NCBI RefSeq assembly: GCF_900141805.1
Contig: NZ_FQYN01000003.1
Coordinates: forward strand, 248,001-312,000
Length of the DNA stretch: 64,000 nucleotides
Direction: 5' to 3'
Source of the DNA: Hymenobacter daecheongensis DSM 21074
Lineage (GTDB): Bacteria > Bacteroidota > Bacteroidia > Cytophagales > Hymenobacteraceae
Every line of letters begins with the position of its first letter. The first letter of the stretch is position 1. The position numbers were made by a program, and so were the translations under genes. The notes under the pieces are model-generated. The model was not told the DNA's origin and made no database searches. It saw only the letters and a program-made list of their open reading frames with translations. Positions 24,024 through 32,211 of the stretch are shown here, one piece after another.

Positions 24024-25370
24024 TTAGGGGCGTTTGCCAACGGCTTCCGGCGCAATGCGGGCCGGGGTTTGGGTACCGGCGATGATGCCGGCCGCGCTAC
24101 GAGCAATGGCGGTGATAACGGCCGTCATGTTAGGCAAATCCAGGCTGGCCACGTCGTCGCTCACGCTGTGGTAGCGCTTGTCGGTGGGCAGCTGGTCGGT
24201 GCTGATGGTATGGGCGGGCACGCCGAGCCGGGCCAGCGTGGCGTTATCGGAGCGGTAGAACAGGTTTTGCTCGGGATACGGGTCGGGCTCGAAGCGGAAA
24301 GGCGTGCCGACCAAGTTCTGCTGGAGCAGCTTGCCGAAGTCCGACTTATCGTAGCCGGTGATGAAGGCGGTATTGGGGCCAAACTTGGCCTGCTTGCCGA
24401 TCATTTCGATGTTGAACATGGCTGCCACGCGCTGCGGATCGAGCTGACGGGAGAAATGCGCGGAGCCAAAACCACCGATTTCTTCACCCGTGAAAGCCAC
24501 AAAAACCAGCGTACGGGCGTTGTCGTCCTTTTTTTTGAAGTATTCGGCCAGCGCTACCACGGCCGTGGTGCCGCTGGCATCATCATCGGCGCCGTTGGCA
24601 ATGGAGTCGCCGGCCACGGCGGGCAGCACGCCCAGGTGGTCGTAGTGAGCCGAAAACACCACCATTTCCTCGGCGCGGGCCTTGTCGTGGCCCGGCAGCA
24701 CGCCTACCACGTTGCGCAGCTCCAGCGTCCGTACCATCGTGTTGGCCGCCACCCGAAACTTGATACCGGCATTGGGCGTGTTCATCAGCACCACCACGCA
24801 GGAAAATGGGCCGGGCTTGTCGGCGTGCAGCCGGCCCGCGCGCAGGTGCCGGGCCAGCCGCCCAAACTCCGGCGCGTGGGCCGGGTCGAGAATCACCAGC
24901 ATATTTTCCTGGGGCTCCAGCATCTGCCGCATCAGCTGCGGGGGCAGCGGCTGGGCGCTGAGCACCATCACGCGGGCCACAGGGTCGTCATCATCGGACC
25001 AGTTCAGTTTGGGCTGGCCCGAAATCAGCAGGGCTTTTTCTTTGGGAATATTCGTGCCGTTGATGGTGACATAGAGCGCAGCCGTGCGGGTTTCGTAGGC
25101 CGGAAACGTCTGCTCGTAGGAGGTGAGGCCGGGCAGCGGGGTGAGTTGGAGGCGGCGAAACTCGCCGGCCAACAGCTGGGCCGCTTTCAGTCCGCCGGGC
25201 TGGGCGCTGGCGCGGCCCTGCATATCATCGGCGGCCAGCGCGCGCACCACCCGCTCCACGGTAGCCCCCGACACGCCGGCCGCCGGAGCCGTGGAAGCCG
25301 GTTTTTTCTGAGCGAGCAGCCCAAACGAAACAAAACATAACAATAAAATGACGGGCGAGACTTTTTGCAT
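24024..25370 (-). CDS. Secreted M28-family zinc aminopeptidase
   Basis: The 448-residue protein has a signal peptide (MQKVSPVILLLCFVSFGLLA) and an M28 peptidase domain. The Zn-ligand motifs are FSAHYDHLG, GADDDASG, FTGEEIGGFGS, NIEMIGK and the late His in RYHSVSDD; the NIEMIG motif has Glu in a position usually occupied by Asp. It would cleave N-terminal residues in the periplasm or outside. No T9SS sorting domain at the C-terminus. It is convergent with the small Pro-rich gene. Confidence 0.9.
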   Translation of the reverse strand: MQKVSPVILLLCFVSFGLLAQKKPASTAPAAGVSGATVERVVRALAADDMQGRASAQPGGLKAAQLLAGEFRRLQLTPLPGLTSYEQTFPAYETRTAALYVTINGTNIPKEKALLISGQPKLNWSDDDDPVARVMVLSAQPLPPQLMRQMLEPQENMLVILDPAHAPEFGRLARHLRAGRLHADKPGPFSCVVVLMNTPNAGIKFRVAANTMVRTLELRNVVGVLPGHDKARAEEMVVFSAHYDHLGVLPAVAGDSIANGADDDASGTTAVVALAEYFKKKDDNARTLVFVAFTGEEIGGFGSAHFSRQLDPQRVAAMFNIEMIGKQAKFGPNTAFITGYDKSDFGKLLQQNLVGTPFRFEPDPYPEQNLFYRSDNATLARLGVPAHTISTDQLPTDKRYHSVSDDVASLDLPNMTAVITAIARSAAGIIAGTQTPARIAPEAVGKRP

Positions 25371-25530
25371 AATGCAAATTAGCCATTTTGCGAAGTCTTC
25401 AGCGGCATATCGGCCGGCTTTTGTGTTTTTTTCCGCCTTGCAGTGCCAGAAGCACAGACTTTAACGGCAAACACATGTTTCGCATTCGCCTCGACCTGGC
25501 CTGATTATTTTCCGGCAGACAGGCTAGTTG

Positions 25531-25614
25531 GCGGCAAGCCAGGCGATGAAAAAGGGAGCTAAAAACGACCTGCAAATCGTTTTCAGCTCCCTTTTTCATT
25601 GTCTGGCTTGCCGC
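25531..25614 (-). terminator. Two-level hairpin terminator after pyc
   Basis: Outer arms GCGGCAAGCCAGGC and GTCTGGCTTGCCGC enclose an inner stem AAAAAGGGAGCT / AGCTCCCTTTTT. It ends 4 bases after the pyc stop on the minus strand. Confidence 0.88.
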
Positions 25615-25617
25615 TAC

Positions 25618-28600
25618 TTACCCCAGCGTCAGCACCAGGTCATCGGCGTTTACCAGCGTGCCTTCGCCCAGGTGTAGGTTCTGCACGGTGGTGTCGGCGG
25701 GGGCGGTGATGGTGGTTTCCATCTTCATGGCCTCAATCACGAAAAGCGGCGTGTTGCGGCTCACCTGCTGGCCGCTTGCCACCAGCATTTTCGATAGCAT
25801 GCCCTGCAGCGGCGCCCCTACCTGCTTGGGGTTGGCCCTGTCGATTTTCTGGTTGCGGATGGTTTTGACCTCCACTGACCGGTCGCGCACTTCCAGGTTG
25901 CGGGTCTGGCCGTTGAAGGAGAAGAACACCGTGCGGCAGCCGTCGTCGTTCACTTCGCCCACCGAGCGCAGCTTCACAATCACGGATTTGCCGCGGGCAA
26001 TGTCGATAATGGTTTCCTCGCCGGGCTTGAGGCCGTAGAAAAACACCCGCGTGGGCACCACCGATACGTCGCCGAACTCCTGCAGGTGCGCCCAGTACTG
26101 CTCGAACACCTTGGGATAGAGCAGCCAGGAAAGCAGGTCCGTAAACTTGCCGCCGGGGCCGAATTTGGCCTCAAACGCCTTCATTTCCTTCTTGAAGTCG
26201 ATGGGCTTGAGGTGCTCGTTGGGCCGGTCGGTGAAGGGCTTTTCGTCCTTTAGAATCAGCTTCTGCACTTCCTTGGGCCAGCCGCCTTCGGGCTGTCCGA
26301 TGTCGCCGCGAAACAGGCTCTGCACCGACTCGGGGAAGCTCAGGGCATGGCCCTTTTCCAGCACGTCGGCGGCGGTCAGGTTGTTGGTGACCAAGAACAG
26401 GGCCATATCGCCCACCACTTTCGACGACGGCGTGACCTTCACGATGTCGCCGAACAGCTCATTCACCTCCGCAAAGGTCTTTTTGACCTGCTCGAACTTG
26501 TCGCTGAGGCCCAGGGCCGCCGCCTGCGGGCGCAGATTGGAATACTGCCCGCCGGGAATCTCGTGCTGAAATACCTCCGAAGTGCCCGCTTTCAGGCCCG
26601 ACTCGAACGGGTAGTAATACTCGCGTACCGTTTCCCAATAATTGGAGAAGTCGTTGAGGCTGTCCTGGTCGAATTCGCGGTGGCGCGGCGTACCCCGGAA
26701 CATTTCCACCACCGAATTGAAATTGGGCTGCGACGTGAGGCCCGACAGCGCACCCAGCGCCACGTCAATCACATTCACGCCCGCTTCCACGGCCTTCAGA
26801 TACGTGGCCGGCTGCAGCGACGACGTGTCGTGGGTGTGCAGATGAATCGGGATTTTGACCGTGTCGCGCAGGCCCGCAATCAGCTCGGTGGCTGCGTAGG
26901 GCTTCAGCAGCCCGGCCATGTCCTTGATGCAGAGAATGTGCGCCCCGGCGTCCTCAATCTGCCGGGCCAGGCGCAGGTAGTAGTCGAGTGAGTATTTCTG
27001 GTTGCGCTTGGGGTCCAGAATGTCGCCGGTGTAGCAGATGCTGGCTTCGGCGAGGCCCTTGGTTTTTTTGCGCACAAAATTGATGCACGACTCCATACCC
27101 GGCATCCAGTTCAATGAGTCGAAAATGCGGAACACATCGACGCCGGTTTCCCAGGCCTGCTGCACAAACCGCTCCGTCAGGTTGTCCGGATACGCCTTGT
27201 AGCCCACGCCATTGGCCCCCCGAATCAGCATCTGGAGCAGAATATTGGGCACCGCCGTCCGGATTTTGGCCAGCCGCTCCCACGGGTCTTCGTGCAGAAA
27301 GCGCAGCGCCACGTCGAAGGTCGCGCCGCCCCACACTTCCATCGAGAAGGTCTGAGGGTGCATTTTGGCGTAGCGCTCCGCCACCTTCACCATGTCGAAG
27401 GTGCGCATGCGGGTGGCCAGCAGGCTCTGGTGCGCGTCGCGGAACGTGGTGTCGGTGTAGTGAATGAGTGGGTCTTCGCGCAGCCACTTGGCAAAGCCCT
27501 CGGGGCCCAGTTCGGTGAGTTTGTCCTTGGTGCCGGGCTGGTAGGCGGCCAGCGGGTCGAAGTGGGGCAATTTGGGCTTGCGCAGCTCCTTTTTCGGGTC
27601 GATGAGGCCCTTCACGTCGGGATTACCGTTCACGATCAGGTCGCCCACGAAGTTGAGCACCTTGGTGCCGCGGTCCTGCCGGGCCTTGTAGCGGAACAGT
27701 TCGGGGTGGTCTTTGATGAAGTCCACGTTAGCATGCCCGCTCACAAATTCGGGGTGGGCAATGATGTTTTGCAGGAACTGGATGTTGGTGCGCACCCCGC
27801 GGATGCGGAACTCGTCCAGGGTGCGGGCCATCTTGGAGGCCGCGCCTTCCAGCGTAGGCGCGTGCGCCGACACCTTCACCAGCAGCGAGTCGAAAAACGG
27901 CGAAATCTTGGCTCCCTGATATACTGAGCCCTGATCAAGGCGGATGCCGAAGCCACCGGCCGAGCGATAGGCCACAATGGTGCCGTAGTCGGGCTTAAAG
28001 TCGTTTTCGGGGTCTTCGGTGGTGATGCGGCACTGAATGGCGTAGCCGGTTTTCAGGGGCCGCCCGCCCACTTCCAGCCCGATTTCAGGGGCTGAAAGCC
28101 GGGCGCCGTCGGCAATGTAGATTTGGGTTTTAATCAGGTCGATGCCCGTAATCATCTCCGTCACGGTGTGCTCCACCTGAATGCGCGGATTCACCTCAAT
28201 GAAGTAGATACGGTCCAGCTCGGGGTTCACCAGAAATTCCACCGTGCCCACATTGTTGTAGTTCACGGCCCGGCAGATGCGCAGCGCGTACTCATACAGC
28301 AAATGTCGTTGATGGTCAGCTAGGTCCAGCGAAGGAGCCACTTCCACCACCTTCTGAAACCGCCGCTGCACCGAGCAGTCGCGCTCATATAAGTGCACGA
28401 TGTTGCCGTAGTTGTCGGCCACTATCTGCACCTCGATATGCTTGGGGCGCTCCACGTATTTTTCCAGAAACACAGTGTCGTCGCCGAAGGCATTCAGGGC
28501 CTCGTTTTTGGCTTCGAAAAAGCCGCGCTCCAGCTGCTCATCGTCGCGGATGATGCGCATACCGCGCCCGCCGCCGCCGCTGGCCGCTTTCAGCATCACG

Positions 28601-29067
28601 GGGTAACCGATGCGGTTGGCCTCGGCTTTGGCAATGTCGAAATCGGTGAGGTCCTGCTGGCTGCTTTCGATGATGGGCACCTGACACTGCACGGCCACGC
28701 GCTTGGCGGCCACTTTGTCGCCGAGGGCTTCCATCACCTCGGGGCGCGGCCCGATGAAGGTAATGCCCTCTTCGGCGCAGCGGCGGGCCAGCGTAGCGTT
28801 TTCGGAGAGGAAGCCGTAGCCAGGGTGAATGGCGTCAATGCCATTTTCCTTGGCCACCCGCAAAATGCCCTCAATATCAAGGTAGGGCTTGAGCGGGTCG
28901 TCGTCGCGGCCGATCTGGTAGGCTTCGTCGGCCTTGTAGCGGTGCAGCGAGTAGCGGTCTTCGTAGGTATAGATGGCGACCGTAGGGATGCCCAGCTCAG
29001 TAGCCGCCCGTAGCACCCGGATGGCAATTTCGCCGCGGTTAGCGACCAGCAGTTTGCGAATGTTCAT
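25618..29067 (-). CDS. pyc: Pyruvate carboxylase
   Basis: The 1149-residue single-chain enzyme makes oxaloacetate from pyruvate, bicarbonate and ATP. The order is a biotin carboxylase domain (start MNIRKLLVANRGEIAIRVLR, ATP-grasp motif KAASGGGGRGMRI, EVNPRIQVEHTVTE), a carboxyltransferase domain (about 540-830: DTTFRDAHQSLLATRMRT, WGGATFDVALRFL, HTHDTSS) and a C-terminal biotinyl domain with the lysine in VIEAMKMETTI. Length is normal for the alpha4 type. It stands alone with its own terminator and feeds the TCA cycle and gluconeogenesis. Confidence 0.97.
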   Translation of the reverse strand: MNIRKLLVANRGEIAIRVLRAATELGIPTVAIYTYEDRYSLHRYKADEAYQIGRDDDPLKPYLDIEGILRVAKENGIDAIHPGYGFLSENATLARRCAEEGITFIGPRPEVMEALGDKVAAKRVAVQCQVPIIESSQQDLTDFDIAKAEANRIGYPVMLKAASGGGGRGMRIIRDDEQLERGFFEAKNEALNAFGDDTVFLEKYVERPKHIEVQIVADNYGNIVHLYERDCSVQRRFQKVVEVAPSLDLADHQRHLLYEYALRICRAVNYNNVGTVEFLVNPELDRIYFIEVNPRIQVEHTVTEMITGIDLIKTQIYIADGARLSAPEIGLEVGGRPLKTGYAIQCRITTEDPENDFKPDYGTIVAYRSAGGFGIRLDQGSVYQGAKISPFFDSLLVKVSAHAPTLEGAASKMARTLDEFRIRGVRTNIQFLQNIIAHPEFVSGHANVDFIKDHPELFRYKARQDRGTKVLNFVGDLIVNGNPDVKGLIDPKKELRKPKLPHFDPLAAYQPGTKDKLTELGPEGFAKWLREDPLIHYTDTTFRDAHQSLLATRMRTFDMVKVAERYAKMHPQTFSMEVWGGATFDVALRFLHEDPWERLAKIRTAVPNILLQMLIRGANGVGYKAYPDNLTERFVQQAWETGVDVFRIFDSLNWMPGMESCINFVRKKTKGLAEASICYTGDILDPKRNQKYSLDYYLRLARQIEDAGAHILCIKDMAGLLKPYAATELIAGLRDTVKIPIHLHTHDTSSLQPATYLKAVEAGVNVIDVALGALSGLTSQPNFNSVVEMFRGTPRHREFDQDSLNDFSNYWETVREYYYPFESGLKAGTSEVFQHEIPGGQYSNLRPQAAALGLSDKFEQVKKTFAEVNELFGDIVKVTPSSKVVGDMALFLVTNNLTAADVLEKGHALSFPESVQSLFRGDIGQPEGGWPKEVQKLILKDEKPFTDRPNEHLKPIDFKKEMKAFEAKFGPGGKFTDLLSWLLYPKVFEQYWAHLQEFGDVSVVPTRVFFYGLKPGEETIIDIARGKSVIVKLRSVGEVNDDGCRTVFFSFNGQTRNLEVRDRSVEVKTIRNQKIDRANPKQVGAPLQGMLSKMLVASGQQVSRNTPLFVIEAMKMETTITAPADTTVQNLHLGEGTLVNADDLVLTLG

Positions 29068-29275
29068 AACTCAGAAAAGGCGTTTTGGCGGGTGGTTGGC
29101 GTTCAGGACCGAAAGCTAGGCAAAAGGTCGGCAAGCCGACGAATTATCCAGCGAATTTTTGCTAGATGATTTTTATTCGCTGCGATACGCAGCCTCCTAT
29201 TGCAGGTTTGGCACTCAATATATAAACCTTGGCTGCGCGGCCGGGTTGTGAGCCCACACTTTGTCACGTTTTTTC

Positions 29276-29992
29276 ATGGACTTCTCCCAAAAGAACATTC
29301 TCATCGTCGGCGCTTCGTCGGGCATCGGGCTGGCGACGGCCGAGTTGCTGCACAAGCTGGGCGCGCACCTGTTCACGGCATCGCGGCACGAGTCGCCGGA
29401 GCTGGCGGCACTGGGTACCACGTTTCTGCCCTACGATGCCCTGCAACCCCTGCCCGCCGAGATGCTGGCGGCCCTGCCCGAGGTGCTGCACGGCGTGGTG
29501 TATTGCCCCGGCAGCATCAAGCTGCGCCCCTTCGAGCGGATTCCGCTGGAAGATTTCCGCGCTGATTTTGAGCTGAATGTGCTGGGGGCCGTGCAGGTAT
29601 TGCAGGCAGTGATGAAGAAGCTGAAAAAGGCCGAGGGCGCGTCGGTGGTGCTGTTCAGTACGGTGGCGGCCACTACGGGTATGAGTTTCCACACCAGCAT
29701 TGCCACCGCCAAAGCCGCCGTAGAAGGCCTCGCCCGCGCTCTGGCCGCCGAGTATGCCGCCAGTAATATTCGGGTGAATGCCATTGCGCCTTCCCTAACT
29801 GATACGCCCCTGGCCGCCGCTCTGCTCAACACACCCGAAAAGCAGGAGGCCAGCGCCAAGCGCAGCCCGCTCCAGCGCGTAGGCCAGCCCCAGGACCTAG
29901 CCTACATGGCCTCCTTCCTGCTTTCCGACCACGGCTCCTACATCACTGGTCAGGTGCTGCCGGTAGATGGCGGCATGGGCCGATTGAAATAA
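29276..29992 (+). CDS. Divergent SDR paired with photolyase, catalytic Tyr missing
   Basis: The 238-residue protein has the SDR cofactor loop VGASSGIG (11-18) and the C-terminal NAIAPSLTDTPLAAALLNTP. The NNAG motif is replaced by YCPG (76-79), and at the catalytic Tyr position (YxxxK) it has Ile142 before K146 (SFHTSIATAK). Ser128 is retained. Related SDRs next to photolyases in Bacteroidota show a similar change as far as I recall. Redox activity is therefore doubtful; a binding role is possible. The photolyase gene follows after 13 bases, so they are probably co-transcribed. Confidence 0.85.
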   Translation: MDFSQKNILIVGASSGIGLATAELLHKLGAHLFTASRHESPELAALGTTFLPYDALQPLPAEMLAALPEVLHGVVYCPGSIKLRPFERIPLEDFRADFELNVLGAVQVLQAVMKKLKKAEGASVVLFSTVAATTGMSFHTSIATAKAAVEGLARALAAEYAASNIRVNAIAPSLTDTPLAAALLNTPEKQEASAKRSPLQRVGQPQDLAYMASFLLSDHGSYITGQVLPVDGGMGRLK

Positions 29993-30005
29993 ACAAAGCT
30001 TAGTT

Positions 30006-31328
30006 ATGCCTAAAATCGCCCTATTCTGGCATCGGCGCGACCTGCGCCAGCACGACAACGCCGGCCTCGCGGCGGCCCTGCAAAGCGGCCTGCCGGTAGT
30101 GCCGCTCTTTATCTATGACCGCGAAATCCTGGATTTGCTGCCCAGCCGCCGCGATGCGCGGGTCACGTTCATTCAGCAGCAGGTGGAGCAGCTGGCCCGG
30201 CAGACGGAGCAGGCTGGCGGCACGTTTCTGGCCGTGTATGGGCGGCCGCTGGAGGTTTTTGCTGAGCTGGCCCGGCAGTTTGAGGGAGCGGCCGTGTACA
30301 CCAACGAAGACTACGAGCCCTATGCCGCCGAGCGGGATGCCGTCGTAGCGGCCGTGCTGCAGGCCCACGGCGCCACGTTTCACAGCTTCAAAGACCAGGT
30401 GATTTTCGCTAAAAATGAGCTTTTGGGCAAGTCGGGCAAGCCCTCGAAGGTATTTGGTGCCTACAGCAAAGCCTGGCTGGCGGCACTGCAGGATGAGCAG
30501 CTGGCGGCATTTCCGTCGGCCGGGCTGTTTCGGGCCGGGAACCTGGCGCGGCTGCCGGCGGCCCCGCCTCGCCCCACGCTGGCGGACATGGGCTTTGAGG
30601 AGTTTGAGCAATTTGTGCCCGCCGCCGAGCTGCCGGAGGCCGCGCTGGTCAAAAACTACCACCTCACCCGCGACCAGCCCGGTTTGGTAAACAGCAGCAC
30701 GCGCCGCTCGGTGCACCTGCGCTTCGGTACGCTCAGCGTGCGGGAGCTGATGCGGCAGGCCCGCGAGCTGAACCCGAAGCTGCTGAACGAGTTGATCTGG
30801 CGCGACTACTTTATGATGCTGCTCTGGCACTATCCTTTCACCGCTATCGAAAGCTACGACCCACGCCTGCGCCGCGTGCCCTACCGCAACAATGAGGAGG
30901 AATTCCGGGCCTGGTGCGAGGGCCGCACGGGCTACCCGCTGGTAGATGCCGGGATGCGCGAGCTGAACCAGACCGGCTATATGCCCAACCGCGCCCGCAT
31001 CGCCGCTGCTGGCTTCCTGGTGAAGCACCTGCTCATCGACTGGCGCTGGGGCGACCAGTACTTCGCCGACAAGCTGCTCGACTACGATATGAGCCAGAAT
31101 GTAGGCAACTGGCAATGGATGGCCGGCACCGGCGCCGTAGCCGCGCCGTGGTTCCGCGTGTACAGCCCCCAAAATCAGCTCGACGCCTACGACCCGCAGC
31201 TGACCTACGTGAAGAAGTGGGTGCCGGAATTCGGTACTGCCGCTTATCCCAAGCCGATTGTAGAGCACAAATTTGCCCGCCAGCGGGCCATTGATACGCT
31301 GCGGGCAGCGTATCGGGCGGCTGAGTGA
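30006..31328 (+). CDS. phr: Deoxyribodipyrimidine photolyase (class I cryptochrome/photolyase)
   Basis: The 440-residue protein starts [17 protein letters not shown] with the antenna-binding Rossmann domain, followed by the FAD domain: [74 protein letters not shown] and [20 protein letters not shown]. These fit CPD photolyases that repair UV dimers with blue light. It is the second gene after the SDR. Sequence alone does not distinguish it from a closely related photoreceptor, but photolyase is by far the more likely role. Confidence 0.94.
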   Translation: [440 protein letters not shown]

Positions 31329-31341
31329 GTGGTTTATCATC

Positions 31342-31508
31342 TGTCATCCTTCATCTGGCGTACGCCTGCGAAGGACGTTACTCGTAGTTTACTGCTACCG
31401 CAATTCAACCCACAAAGCCCTTTACCATGCGAACGGTAAAGGGCTTTGCTCATTTTAAAAGGTTTGTCGCTTAACCGAGGCAGGTCCTCCGCTCTGCTCA
31501 GGATGACA
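31342..31508. repeat. Composite palindrome, TGTCATCCT family (copy B1)
   Basis: The outer arms start TGTCATCCTTCATC and end GCTCAGGATGACA. The left arm differs a good deal from the consensus seen in B2-B4. The inner hairpin (31413-31448) has arms CACAAAGCCCTTTACC and GGTAAAGGGCTTTG and could terminate phr. Confidence 0.8.
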
Positions 31509-31578
31509 GATGGCGCGGGACAAACCAATTTAACCCACCAAACCCGGAACCTCCACCCCGGCAGCCGGTTATCATAGC

Positions 31579-32211
31579 ATGGAAAAAGAGCGCATCAAAC
31601 AGGCTTACCTCGACTACGTACTGCGCAAGAGCACGCCGCCCGCGTCCGTATTCAAGCTGACGCAGAAGCTGGGCATACCCGAGGCTGAATTTTATAAACA
31701 CTACGCCACCTTCGACGCCATTGACCGCGAAATCTGGGCTGATTTTGGGCGCGAGGCTCGGGAAAAAGCGGCCAGTGAGCCCGTGTGGGAAGGCTACGGG
31801 GCCCGCGAAAAGCTGCTGGCCTTCTACTTCACGCTGCTCGAGATTCTGAAGCAGAACCGCAGCTACGCGCTCTGGTCGCTGCGCACCTACATGCCGCCGG
31901 TGCCCGGCCTCACGCCCCGCGTGCTCGATGATTTCCGGCAGGATTTTGAAGTATTTGTGCAGGAGCTGCTGCGCGACGGTCGCCGCACCGAGGAAGTGGC
32001 CTCGCGGCCGCTGGTGCAGGGGCAGTATCCGCGCTTTTTCTGGGCACAGGTGCTGTTCGTGCTGGGCTTTTTTGCCAAAGACGACACGCTGAACTTTGAG
32101 CGCACCGATGCCGCCGTGGAAAAGGCCGTCACGCTCAGCTTCGACCTAGTGGGTCGTAATTCGCTGGATTCGGCCCTGGATTTCGCCCGCTTCCTGATTC
32201 GCCGCCGCTAA
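31579..32211 (+). CDS. TetR-fold protein upstream of an ABC1 kinase
   Basis: The 210-residue helical protein has a TetR-like N-terminal HTH (PPASVFKLTQKLGIPEAEFY...HYATFDAIDREIW) and an all-helical C-terminal domain (about 60-205). Its stop overlaps the start of the next gene (TAATG), so the two are translationally coupled. The next gene is a UbiB/COQ8-like ABC1 kinase. In eukaryotes COQ9, a TetR-fold lipid-binding protein, works with COQ8, so a non-regulatory lipid-related role is possible. DNA binding is the conservative reading. The analogy is inference. Confidence 0.85.
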   Translation: MEKERIKQAYLDYVLRKSTPPASVFKLTQKLGIPEAEFYKHYATFDAIDREIWADFGREAREKAASEPVWEGYGAREKLLAFYFTLLEILKQNRSYALWSLRTYMPPVPGLTPRVLDDFRQDFEVFVQELLRDGRRTEEVASRPLVQGQYPRFFWAQVLFVLGFFAKDDTLNFERTDAAVEKAVTLSFDLVGRNSLDSALDFARFLIRRR

